Source: a virus. From it: a stretch of DNA of 64,000 nucleotides. The stretch lies in the IMG/VR virus record IMGVR_UViG_3300017917_001914, positions 1-64,000 of that record, one strand, 5' to 3'. The notes under the pieces were generated by a model. That model worked only from the letters and a program-made list of their open reading frames with translations, searched no databases and was not told where the DNA came from. The position numbers were made by a program, and so were the translations under genes. Below, one piece after another: positions 1 to 8,761 of this stretch (within the stretch, counting starts at the first letter, position 1; the number at the start of each line of letters is the position of its first letter).

Positions 1-75
1 GAATTAAAAGATGAGGATATTGTTCCGACTAATAAATCAGGATTACAATACTATCTTGAATTAAATAAAAAATAA
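1..75 (+). CDS. C-terminal end of an unidentified protein (partial)
   Basis: Frame 1 is open from the first base and ends in TAA at 73-75, giving a 24-residue tail that finishes LQYYLELNKK. The start lies outside the window and too little is visible to assign a family. It runs the same way as the Pro-Thr protein that follows after 31 bases, so the two could be co-transcribed. Confidence 0.6.
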   Translation, partial: ELKDEDIVPTNKSGLQYYLELNKK

Positions 76-106
76 AATTATTGGGTGATTTACCAATATT
101 GTAATT

Positions 107-529
107 ATGCAACAATCTATAACAATCAATAGTGTTAACTATGATGGGGAAATCGCTAACATCATTTTTAAACCGGACATTGAAGATATTACGATAAATT
201 TGGGGGAACAAATTCTCCCATTTTTATTTAGACCTTATTTGTTAACACCTCCAAGAGATGTTTATGGGGTCTACACTATTATAGTTAAGTTTAACGGGAT
301 TGAATGTCCGAACATTTTAAATGTTCCAAGACCAACCCCCACACCAACACCAACCCCAACAATGACAAGTACTCCGACACCAACATCAACATCAACACCT
401 ACTCCGACACCAACCGAAACAAAATGTGTTCCATTTCCAACACCAACACCGACAACAACCTCAACCTCAACACCTACTCCAACACCCACACCAACAACGA
501 CTTGTACCAACCCTTGTGGTTGTCCATAA
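107..529 (+). CDS. Pro-Thr repeat surface protein, short
   Basis: This 140-residue protein has two parts. Residues 1-75 look like a small beta-rich domain, ending in IIVKFNGIECPNIL. Residues 76-134 are a [16 protein letters not shown] low-complexity tract with one internal Cys, and the protein closes with a Cys-rich CTNPCGCP tail. I do not recognise the family. Its domain-then-PT-tract plan and the IIVK...C...P junction match the larger protein at 19274-20350. It precedes the giant fibre gene, and a strong terminator follows it. No signal peptide is visible. I infer an exposed, rod-like and possibly O-glycosylated virion component. The opposite-strand and +2-frame reading frames here are by-products of the repeat. 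Confidence 0.75.
   Translation: MQQSITINSVNYDGEIANIIFKPDIEDITINLGEQILPFLFRPYLLTPPRDVYGVYTIIVKFNGIECPNILNVPRPTPTPTPTPTMTSTPTPTSTSTPTPTPTETKCVPFPTPTPTTTSTSTPTPTPTPTTTCTNPCGCP
329..520 (+). repeat. ACACCAACNCC-type microsatellite encoding Pro-Thr
   Basis: Near-tandem 6-bp units (ACACCA, ACTCCG, ACATCA) encode the PT/ST tract. Codon third positions vary, so selection seems to act on the peptide rather than on exact DNA repeats. Confidence 0.8.
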
Positions 530-537
530 TAAAATTA

Positions 538-568
538 AATCCTCCAATAAAATGGGGGATTTTTTTTT
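538..568 (+). terminator. rho-independent terminator
   Basis: AATCCTCC, an 8-base A/T loop, then GGGGGATT (one T-G wobble) is followed by a run of T. It lies right after the stop of the short Pro-Thr gene. Confidence 0.8.
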
Positions 569-626
569 ACATAAGAAAAAAAAATATTGTTTTTAGTATT
601 GATGGGGCAAATACTCATTTCACAAG

Positions 627-634
627 TATTTATA
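627..634 (+). promoter_or_regulatory. TATTTATA element before the fibre gene
   Basis: AGTATTTATA sits 24 bases upstream of the fibre ATG at 659 and directly follows a terminator, so a new transcript probably begins here. Confidence 0.35.
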
Positions 635-658
635 GGATAAATAAGTTTATACATATAG

Positions 659-3600
659 ATGGCAAATATACCTATTTCACAGTTACCACAAGCATTTTCG
701 GCATATCCGGAATCCTTATTAGTCATAGTAAACTATGACCTGGTGACTACAGGACAAACAAATTACATATATTATTCAGCCTTAACCGCTCAATTTAGTG
801 CCGGTACATCGGGTACGTCAGGTACATCGGGCACATCCGGTACAAGTGGAAAAAGTTTTACTTGGAAAGGTGTTTGGTCGGCTTCAATTAATTATATTGA
901 AGGCGATGTGGTATACTATAATGGTAGTTCATATGTTGCGACAACAACAATACCTTCAGGTGGTTCTTCTCCTGATACTAATTTTAGTTGGGGTCTAATT
1001 GCTCAAGCGGGAACAAGTGGTACTGATGGTACGTCAGGAACAAGTGGTGATGACGGAACTTCAGGAACTAGTGGAGCAGATGGTACTTCCGGTACTAGCG
1101 GTGTAAATGGGACAAGTGGTTCTTCTGGTACATCGGGAGCAGGGGTTGCAAACTATTATGCAACATATAGTAGTTCCCAAACTCAATACGCAACATCGGC
1201 AAATACCGAATATATTGCGACTTATGATACAGTTGAAATTGAAAATGGGATTTCAATTATTGATGGGTCAAAAATCACGGTTCAATATAGTGGTATTTAC
1301 GAAATTGGGTACTCACCAATGGTTGAAAAAAAATTATTTAATGGTGACTTAGACGTTAATATTTGGTTAAAAGTAAATGGGAATAATGTTGATAGGTCAA
1401 ATAGTGTTGAAGGTTTTATAAATCCGGATATTAAAGCGTTACCGTATGTACAAACAATACTTCAATTAAATCAAGGAGATTATATTGAAATCGCCTATTC
1501 TGCAACTAAAACAGGAGTACAATTAACAGCTGTTAGTGGGCAGACATCTCCATTAATACCGGCAGCACCATCAATAATTGTTGATATTAAAAATGTTGGT
1601 GTGGCTGCGGTCGCATATACTTCAACATCAGGTACTTCAGGTACTCGAGGAACGTCAGGTACAAGTGGTTCGTCAGGTACAAGTGGTTCGTCAGGTATTA
1701 ACGGTACAAGTGGAACATCAGGTACAAGTGGTTCAGATGGTACTTCAGGCACAAGTGGAACATCAGGTACAAGTGGTTCAGATGGTACTTCAGGCACAAG
1801 TGGAACATCGGGAACAAGTGCGACATCAGGTACAAGTGGTTCTTCAGGTATTAATGGTACTTCAGGTACTAGCGGAACAAGTGGAACTTCAGGGACAAGT
1901 GGAACAACCGGAACATCAGGAACGAGTGGAACAACCGGAACATCAGGAACGAGTGGTACTTCAGGTTCAGATGGTACATCAGGTACTAGCGGAACATCAG
2001 GTACGGATGGTACATCAGGTACTAGCGGGACGGATGGAACTTCAGGGTCTAGTGGAACATCAGGTACGGACGGAACATCAGGTACTAGCGGTACTGACGG
2101 GACTTCAGGGACAAGTGGAACAGATGGTACGTCAGGTACATCAGGAACTGGTGGTTTAAATGGTACATCAGGTACGAGCGGTTCAGACGGAACTTCAGGT
2201 ACGAGTGGAACAGATGGAACTTCAGGTACAAGCGGTACGGATGGTACTTCAGGAACTAGCGGTACGGATGGAACTTCAGGAACTTCAGGTACAAGCGGTT
2301 CAGATGGAACTTCAGGAACAAGCGGTACGGATGGAACTTCAGGAACAAGCGGCACAGATGGTACTTCGGGAACTAGCGGAACAGATGGAACTTCAGGAAC
2401 TAGTGGTTCAGATGGGACTTCGGGTACGGATGGAACTTCAGGTACTAGTGGTACAGACGGAACTTCAGGTACTAGTGGAACGGATGGTACTTCGGGAACT
2501 AGCGGAACAGATGGTACTTCAGGTACGTCAGGAACTAGTGGTTCAGATGGTACATCAGGAACTAGTGGTACTTCAGGAACAAGCGGTACAGATGGTACTT
2601 CGGGTACATCAGGAACTAGTGGTACTTCAGGAACAGATGGTACTTCGGGTACTTCGGGTACGGACGGAACTTCAGGAACAAGCGGTACAGATGGTACTTC
2701 GGGTACTTCGGGTACGGACGGAACTTCAGGAACAAGTGGTACAGATGGTACATCAGGTACTAGTGGAACAGATGGTACTTCAGGAACAAGCGGTACGGAT
2801 GGTACTTCGGGAACTAGTGGTTCAGATGGTACTTCAGGTACTAGCGGGACAGATGGTACATCAGGTACTAGTGGAACAGATGGTACTTCGGGAACTAGCG
2901 GAACAGATGGAACTTCAGGAACTAGTGGTTCAGATGGGACTTCGGGTACAAGTGGAACTTCAGGAACAAGTGGTACAGATGGGACTTCAGGAACAAGCGG
3001 GACAACAGGTACTTCAGGTACAAGCGGTACGGACGGAACTTCAGGAACTAGTGGAACTTCAGGAACAGATGGTACTTCAGGTACTAGTGGAACTGATGGG
3101 ACTTCGGGTACAAGTGGAACTAGCGGAACAGATGGTACTTCAGGTACAGATGGTACTTCAGGGACTAGTGGAACAGATGGTACTTCAGGTACTAGTGGAA
3201 CAGATGGTACTTCAGGTACTAGTGGAACTGATGGGACTTCGGGTACAAGTGGTACTAGCGGAACAGATGGTACTTCGGGAACTAGCGGAACAGATGGAAC
3301 TTCAGGAACTAGCGGAACAGATGGGACTTCAGGAACTAGCGGGACAGATGGAACATCAGGAACTAGCGGTACTGATGGGACTTCAGGTACGAGTGGAACA
3401 AATGGTACATCAGGAACAAGCGGTACAGACGGAACTTCAGGAACTAGCGGTACGGATGGTACATCAGGAACTAGCGGTACGGATGGTACATCAGGTACTT
3501 CAGGAACGAGTGGTTCAGATGGTACATCGGGCAGTTCAGGTACGTCAGGAACTAGTGGTACATCAGGTTCAAGTGGAACAGATGGTACATCAGGAACTAG

Positions 3601-6600
3601 CGGTACATCAGGAACTAGCGGTACATCAGGAACAACAGGAACTTCTGGCACTAGTGGTTTAAGTGGTATCTCAGCGGGACTAACTTATTATTTCAATGAA
3701 AGTCAAAATTCTGATGTTTCAGGTTATAAAGTATTATCAACAATTCCTTCAAGTGCCACAACACAAACAGTTACAACGAATTTAACAGGAAGCCAACAAA
3801 ATGTATTGGTTTCCGATTATATAACACCTCAACTAGGTTTTGCAACAATACCTGCCGGTGTACAAAGATTTCATTTGCATTTCTTAAAACAAGCGAGTAA
3901 TGACGATATCGACGCTTATGTTGAAATACAATTAGCGGATTCAACAGGAACACCTATTGGGTCAACAATTACATCTAATGTTGCGTTAATTGGTTGGGTT
4001 AGTGCCGTAATACCGGTTGAACTTGTTGTTGATATTGTATTACCAACAACAACTATTGACCCAACAAATAGAATGATTGTTAGATTATATCTTAACAATA
4101 ATGATGCTGTTGCACATTCAGTGGTTTATTACACTGAAGGTAATTCGTATTATTCATTTGTTACAACATCAGTTGGTTCGGTCGCTGGAAGTGCGGGTAC
4201 AAGTGGTAGTTCAGGTACAAGTGGTTCAGACGGTACTTCGGGAACTAGTGGAACAGATGGTACTTCAGGCACAAGCGGAACAGATGGTACTTCAGGAACT
4301 TCAGGTACAACGGGTACATCAGGAACGAGTGGTTCAGACGGAACATCAGGAACTAGTGGTACATCAGGTACATCAGGAACTAGCGGAACAGATGGGACAT
4401 CAGGGACTAGTGGAACAGATGGAACATCAGGTACAACAGGTACTTCAGGAACTAGTGGTACAAGTGGTACAGATGGGACATCTGGTACGAGCGGAACTAC
4501 AGGTACTTCAGGTACTTCAGGTACAAGTGGTTCAGACGGAACATCAGGAACTAGCGGTACATCAGGTACATCAGGCTCAAGTGCAACATCAGGAACTTCA
4601 GGTTCAAGTGCGACATCAGGAACTTCAGGTACAAGTGCAACGTCAGGAACATCGGGTACAAGTGCAACGTCAGGAACATCTGGTACGAGCGGAACTACAG
4701 GTACTTCAGGTACTTCAGGTTCGAGTGCGACATCAGGTACTTCAGGTTCGAGTGCGACATCAGGAACTTCAGGTACAAGTGCAACTTCAGGAACATCGGG
4801 TTCTTCAGGTGTTAATGGAACATCAGGAACAAGTGGAACATCAGGTACATCAGGTACATCAGGAACATCAGGTTCGAGTGGTATTTCTCCAACAGGTTTA
4901 GTTGCCTCTAATTATGTTGCTAAAGGTTACAAAAACGGAAGTGCTCAAACTATTCCAAACAACACGGATACAGTTGTAACATTTATAGATGATTTTGACC
5001 CTCAAGGTTGGATTACATCTAATAAATTTCAACCAACAATTGAAGGGTATTACCATATTCAAGTTGCAGTATGGTGGGATGCAGGTTCTGTTACTAATAA
5101 CCAAAATAATATTCAAGTTAGAAAAAATGGTAGTACTCAAGTTGCTATTCAACAAGCTCAAATTTTAACAGGTTCTGGATATGGTCAAGAAATTGATATT
5201 ATAATATATTTTAATGGTACTACAGATTACATTGAAGTAACAGCATTTACTGGTAACCCAACATCTCAAAATATAAATGGTGCTAGTTCAGGTACTTGGA
5301 TTACCGGAGCATTGATTGTGGGTGGTGGTTCATCAGGTACATCGGGAACATCAGGAAGTAGTGGTACAACAGGTACAAGTGGAACTTCAGGTTCATCAGG
5401 AGCCAATGGTTCTTCAGGTACAAGCGGAACAACAGGTACTTCAGGAACTTCAGGTTCAAGTGCTACTTCAGGAACTTCAGGTACAACAGGTACTTCGGGA
5501 ACAAGTGGTTCGTCAGGTGTTAACGGAACTTCAGGTACATCAGGAACTACGGGTACAAGTGGAACTTCAGGTTCTTCTGCAACAAGTGGAACTTCAGGTT
5601 CATCAGGAGCTAATGGTTCTTCAGGAACTAGTGGAACAACCGGTACATCAGGTACAAGCGGTTCGTCAGGTGCTAATGGTTCTTCAGGAACTAGCGGAAC
5701 AACCGGTACAAGTGGAACATCAGGTTCAAGTGCGACTTCGGGGACATCAGGTTCTTCAGGAGCGAATGGTAGTTCAGGAACTAGCGGTACAACCGGTACA
5801 AGTGGAACATCGGGTTCAAGTGCAACATCAGGAACGTCAGGTTCATCAGGAGCCAATGGTAGTTCAGGAACTAGTGGAACAACGGGTACTTCGGGAACGA
5901 GCGGGTCAAGTGGAACATCCGGTTCATCAGGAGCCAATGGTTCTTCAGGAACAACAGGTACTTCGGGTACAAGTGGTTCAAGTGCAACTTCGGGAACATC
6001 AGGTTCTTCAGGAGCGAATGGTTCTTCGGGAACTAGCGGAACAACAGGAACAAGTGGTACGTCAGGTTCTTCAGGTACAAGTGGTTCTTCGGGAGCAAAT
6101 GGTTCTTCAGGAACTTCAGGTTCATCAGGAGCAAATGGTTCAAGTGGTACTTCAGGTTCTTCAGGAGCAAATGGTAGTTCAGGAACTAGCGGGACAACCG
6201 GTACTTCAGGAACATCAGGAGCGAATGGTAGTTCAGGTACTAGCGGAACAACAGGTACTTCAGGTACTAGAGGTACAAGTGGGACTTCAGGTTCATCGGG
6301 GGCAAATGGTAGTTCAGGAACATCAGGTTCGTCGGGAGCGAATGGTTCAAGTGGTACTTCAGGAACTAGAGGAACTAGTGGTACATCAGGTTCATCAGGT
6401 GCTAATGGTAGTTCAGGAACAAGTGGAACATCAGGTACTTCAGGTTCGTCAGGTGTTAATGGTAGTTCAGGAACATCAGGTACTTCAGGAGCTAATGGTA
6501 GTTCAGGAACATCAGGTACTTCAGGAACAAGTGGAACTACAGGAACATCCGGAACAAGTGGTTTATCAGGTGTTAACGGAACTAGTGGTACTTCAGGTGC

Positions 6601-8680
6601 TAATGGTGCAAATGGTAGTTCAGGTACAAGCGGAACATCAGGTTCATCAGGTACAAGTCCGGGTGGTTCTCCAGCAGTTATTATCTTAGGTGGTGGTACA
6701 TTATCATCAGTTAGATGTGGTGTAAGTAATGCTTCAACAGGAAACTGTTCCGCATCTTTAGGTGGTACTCTAAATAGTAGTGTTGGTAATTTTAGTGTTG
6801 TTGTTGGTGGTTGTTCTAATACTGCCAACGCCGGTTATTCGGTTGTTGTTGGTGGTAGACAAAATACTTCTTGTTGTTTTGGATTTATTGGTGGTGGATG
6901 TTTAAACGTACTTGTGAGTTCACCAAATTACTCATCAATTGTTGGAGGATGTAAAAATACTATTAATGCTGCTTGTTCTGTTATTGTTGGTGGTGTAGTA
7001 AATACTGTGGCTATATCTCATTCATTTATAGGTGGAGGGCAAGACCATCAAATTACAACTCAAGCACATTCAACAATTGGTGGAGGTCGAAAAAATTGTA
7101 TAACAAGTTGTGCTGGATTTATTGGAGGTGGTTTTTGTAATACAATTTCTAACAAATACTCAACAATTGGTGGTGGTATTTCTAATACATTATCAGGTTA
7201 TCAAGCGTCTATTTTAGGTGGTGCTGGTAACACATCTTCAGGTCAACAATCGGTTATTGGAGGTGGATGTTCTAATATAGTATCAGGTACTCGTTCAGTT
7301 ATTGGTGGTGGTTCTTCAAATTGTGTGACTGATACAGCATCCTCAATATTAGGTGGCGAATCTAACTGTGTTACAGGTAAAAATGGGAATGCTATTATTG
7401 GTGGATGTAAGAATTCTATTAATCAAAGTTCAGGTAATTCTAATATTGGCGGAGGTGTTTCTAATACGATAGCCGCTTCTTATAGTAGTTTAATTGGTGG
7501 TGGTTATAAAAATTATATAGCGGCAAGTCTTTGTTCTCTTATTGTTGGTGGTCGAAATCATTATATCAAAGCAAATTGTTCATTTATTGGTGGTGGTTGT
7601 GGAAACAATGTAACTGGTAACTTATCAACAATTGTTGGTGGTAGGAAAAATTTTATAAATACGACTAATTCTGTAATTGTCGGAGGTGCAGTAAATTGTG
7701 TATGTTACACTTATTCATTCATTGGTGGTGGTTATCAAAATATTGTTAATTCCTCTTGTAGTACTATTGGTGGTGGATATAGAGCATGTATTATTGGAGG
7801 TGGTTATTCAAAATTTGGAACAATTGGTGGTGGTGGGGCTAACTATATAGCAAATAGTTATTCGTCTATTATTGGTGGTGGGATTCTTAATTGTATTTGG
7901 TTAACTAGTGGTAGTAATCCGGGTAATACAGCGTGTAATAATTCAATATTAGGTGGTAAAGGTAATCATATTAAAGAAACAAATGGTTATTCTTATGTAC
8001 GTTTAAGACATAATACTATTACAGGTGGTGAAGCAAATTGTATTCGAAATATTGCGGCTAGTACCGATGTTGATGGTAATTTTATTGGTGGTGGTACTAA
8101 TAATCTTATAGAAGCAACAAGATGTTCAGTTATTGTTGGTGGTTATAAAAATATTATTAACGGAAAGAACGCTTATAACTTTAATAGTATTTTAGGTGGT
8201 AGTTATAATATAATATCAGGTAATTACTATAACTCACATATTATTGGTAGTAATCGTACTGCAAATGCTAGTAACACAACTTTCGTTAACTATTTAGATA
8301 AACAAGGTGGAACATTTAGTATTGACCACCCAAATCCGAGTTTAAGTTGTACTTTAAGATTAAATCACTCATTTGTTGAATCCCCAACTGCCGGTGATAA
8401 CTTATATAGATATATTGTTGTTACTTCAGGAGGAACAGCAACAATTGAATTACCGGATTATTTCCAATATCTGAATAAAGATGTTCAAATATGGGTAACA
8501 CCAACTGATAGTTTTGCGATTGGTTATGGTAAAATAAATGAAAGTTATACTGAAGTTACAATTTATGGTAATCAAGATGTTGAATTTAATGTTTTAATTG
8601 TTGGTACAAGAAAAGATAAAAACACTAAATTTTGGAAAGGTGTTGAAACACCTCAACCGAATAAATGTAATGATGTTTAA
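659..8680 (+). CDS. giant collagen-like / beta-roll tail fibre
   Basis: This is a 2673-residue virion fibre. Residues 1-48 form a short N-terminal segment, possibly for virion attachment. Residues 66-117 contain a carbohydrate-binding-like WKGVW...Y..GDVVYYNGSSYVA motif, as in CBM5/12-type modules. Residues 161-318 and about 1410-1557 look like C1q/TNF-type jelly rolls, and 1006-1180 is another globular insert. Between these lie long GTSGTDGTSG/GSSGANGSSG tracts (about 322-1004, 1180-1410 and 1557-2001), which are Gly-X-X and so collagen-like but use Thr/Ser/Asp instead of Pro. Residues 2001-2544 are repeated I-I/V-GGG-x-x-N units of about 20 residues, resembling YadA-type trimeric beta-roll heads and rich in Cys (about 28). 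Residues 2545-2673 form a C-terminal knob. A trimeric receptor-binding fibre is inferred. The Ser/Thr-rich tracts are candidate acceptors for the glycosyltransferases encoded downstream. A terminator follows. Confidence 0.9.
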   Translation: MANIPISQLPQAFSAYPESLLVIVNYDLVTTGQTNYIYYSALTAQFSAGTSGTSGTSGTSGTSGKSFTWKGVWSASINYIEGDVVYYNGSSYVATTTIPSGGSSPDTNFSWGLIAQAGTSGTDGTSGTSGDDGTSGTSGADGTSGTSGVNGTSGSSGTSGAGVANYYATYSSSQTQYATSANTEYIATYDTVEIENGISIIDGSKITVQYSGIYEIGYSPMVEKKLFNGDLDVNIWLKVNGNNVDRSNSVEGFINPDIKALPYVQTILQLNQGDYIEIAYSATKTGVQLTAVSGQTSPLIPAAPSIIVDIKNVGVAAVAYTSTSGTSGTRGTSGTSGSSGTSGSSGINGTSGTSGTSGSDGTSGTSGTSGTSGSDGTSGTSGTSGTSATSGTSGSSGINGTSGTSGTSGTSGTSGTTGTSGTSGTTGTSGTSGTSGSDGTSGTSGTSGTDGTSGTSGTDGTSGSSGTSGTDGTSGTSGTDGTSGTSGTDGTSGTSGTGGLNGTSGTSGSDGTSGTSGTDGTSGTSGTDGTSGTSGTDGTSGTSGTSGSDGTSGTSGTDGTSGTSGTDGTSGTSGTDGTSGTSGSDGTSGTDGTSGTSGTDGTSGTSGTDGTSGTSGTDGTSGTSGTSGSDGTSGTSGTSGTSGTDGTSGTSGTSGTSGTDGTSGTSGTDGTSGTSGTDGTSGTSGTDGTSGTSGTDGTSGTSGTDGTSGTSGTDGTSGTSGSDGTSGTSGTDGTSGTSGTDGTSGTSGTDGTSGTSGSDGTSGTSGTSGTSGTDGTSGTSGTTGTSGTSGTDGTSGTSGTSGTDGTSGTSGTDGTSGTSGTSGTDGTSGTDGTSGTSGTDGTSGTSGTDGTSGTSGTDGTSGTSGTSGTDGTSGTSGTDGTSGTSGTDGTSGTSGTDGTSGTSGTDGTSGTSGTNGTSGTSGTDGTSGTSGTDGTSGTSGTDGTSGTSGTSGSDGTSGSSGTSGTSGTSGSSGTDGTSGTSGTSGTSGTSGTTGTSGTSGLSGISAGLTYYFNESQNSDVSGYKVLSTIPSSATTQTVTTNLTGSQQNVLVSDYITPQLGFATIPAGVQRFHLHFLKQASNDDIDAYVEIQLADSTGTPIGSTITSNVALIGWVSAVIPVELVVDIVLPTTTIDPTNRMIVRLYLNNNDAVAHSVVYYTEGNSYYSFVTTSVGSVAGSAGTSGSSGTSGSDGTSGTSGTDGTSGTSGTDGTSGTSGTTGTSGTSGSDGTSGTSGTSGTSGTSGTDGTSGTSGTDGTSGTTGTSGTSGTSGTDGTSGTSGTTGTSGTSGTSGSDGTSGTSGTSGTSGSSATSGTSGSSATSGTSGTSATSGTSGTSATSGTSGTSGTTGTSGTSGSSATSGTSGSSATSGTSGTSATSGTSGSSGVNGTSGTSGTSGTSGTSGTSGSSGISPTGLVASNYVAKGYKNGSAQTIPNNTDTVVTFIDDFDPQGWITSNKFQPTIEGYYHIQVAVWWDAGSVTNNQNNIQVRKNGSTQVAIQQAQILTGSGYGQEIDIIIYFNGTTDYIEVTAFTGNPTSQNINGASSGTWITGALIVGGGSSGTSGTSGSSGTTGTSGTSGSSGANGSSGTSGTTGTSGTSGSSATSGTSGTTGTSGTSGSSGVNGTSGTSGTTGTSGTSGSSATSGTSGSSGANGSSGTSGTTGTSGTSGSSGANGSSGTSGTTGTSGTSGSSATSGTSGSSGANGSSGTSGTTGTSGTSGSSATSGTSGSSGANGSSGTSGTTGTSGTSGSSGTSGSSGANGSSGTTGTSGTSGSSATSGTSGSSGANGSSGTSGTTGTSGTSGSSGTSGSSGANGSSGTSGSSGANGSSGTSGSSGANGSSGTSGTTGTSGTSGANGSSGTSGTTGTSGTRGTSGTSGSSGANGSSGTSGSSGANGSSGTSGTRGTSGTSGSSGANGSSGTSGTSGTSGSSGVNGSSGTSGTSGANGSSGTSGTSGTSGTTGTSGTSGLSGVNGTSGTSGANGANGSSGTSGTSGSSGTSPGGSPAVIILGGGTLSSVRCGVSNASTGNCSASLGGTLNSSVGNFSVVVGGCSNTANAGYSVVVGGRQNTSCCFGFIGGGCLNVLVSSPNYSSIVGGCKNTINAACSVIVGGVVNTVAISHSFIGGGQDHQITTQAHSTIGGGRKNCITSCAGFIGGGFCNTISNKYSTIGGGISNTLSGYQASILGGAGNTSSGQQSVIGGGCSNIVSGTRSVIGGGSSNCVTDTASSILGGESNCVTGKNGNAIIGGCKNSINQSSGNSNIGGGVSNTIAASYSSLIGGGYKNYIAASLCSLIVGGRNHYIKANCSFIGGGCGNNVTGNLSTIVGGRKNFINTTNSVIVGGAVNCVCYTYSFIGGGYQNIVNSSCSTIGGGYRACIIGGGYSKFGTIGGGGANYIANSYSSIIGGGILNCIWLTSGSNPGNTACNNSILGGKGNHIKETNGYSYVRLRHNTITGGEANCIRNIAASTDVDGNFIGGGTNNLIEATRCSVIVGGYKNIINGKNAYNFNSILGGSYNIISGNYYNSHIIGSNRTANASNTTFVNYLDKQGGTFSIDHPNPSLSCTLRLNHSFVESPTAGDNLYRYIVVTSGGTATIELPDYFQYLNKDVQIWVTPTDSFAIGYGKINESYTEVTIYGNQDVEFNVLIVGTRKDKNTKFWKGVETPQPNKCNDV
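1622..3672 (+). repeat. collagen-like GTSGTDGTSG-coding repeat tract 1
   Basis: The tract is built of 9-bp units of the type GGTACTTCA, GGAACTAGC and GGTACGGAT, coding Gly-Thr-Ser or Gly-Thr-Asp. Higher-order 18- to 27-bp blocks are copied many times with drifting synonymous bases. It is a likely hotspot for recombinational length change and for assembly collapse. Confidence 0.95.
4194..4888 (+). repeat. collagen-like repeat tract 2
   Basis: It uses the same 9-bp Gly-Thr-Ser units as tract 1. Asp-bearing units fade out and GSSATSGTS units appear towards the 3' half. Confidence 0.93.
5328..6660 (+). repeat. collagen-like repeat tract 3 (GSSGANGSSG type)
   Basis: The dominant unit is GSSGANGSSGTSGTTGTSGT, repeated about a dozen times. 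Asn has replaced the Asp of tract 1, so each tract expanded from its own founder unit. Confidence 0.93.
6690..8290 (+). repeat. Cys-rich IGGGxxN beta-roll repeats
   Basis: There are more than 20 imperfect units of about 60 bp. Each encodes a hydrophobic strand, then GG or GGG, then two variable residues and Asn. The pattern resembles trimeric-autotransporter head repeats. The many Cys residues at unit boundaries are unusual for a tail fibre. Confidence 0.85.
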
Positions 8681-8689
8681 TAATAATTT

Positions 8690-8719
8690 AATCCCCTCCG
8701 ATATAGAGGGGATTTTTAT
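8690..8719 (+). terminator. rho-independent terminator after the fibre gene
   Basis: AATCCCCTC, a 7-base loop, then GAGGGGATT (a 9-bp perfect stem) is followed by TTTATTT. Confidence 0.85.
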
Positions 8720-8761
8720 TTACAACTAACATAAAATTATTATTTTTTAGGAAAAACTATA

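Noticed and set aside
304-738. 144-residue Asn/Thr-rich plus-strand ORF overlapping the short Pro-Thr gene
   Set aside because: Its repeat is the +1 shadow of PTPT codons. It runs through the terminator and into the fibre gene start.
1495-3651. 718-residue minus-strand open frame of VPEVPSVPLVPE repeats
   Set aside because: It is the exact antisense of the GTSG tract. The codons used for Gly, Thr and Ser rarely produce stops on the other strand. There is no independent start context, and the product is pure repeat.
1622-6660. CRISPR-like array
   Set aside because: Repeats are contiguous 9-bp coding units without unique spacers and remain in one frame throughout.
5266-6828. 520-residue minus-strand open frame over the third tract, and long +1-frame ORFs at 2160-3662, 4077-4901 and 5316-6689
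   Set aside because: Shadows of the same 9-bp repeat in other frames; they stop where the repeat stops.
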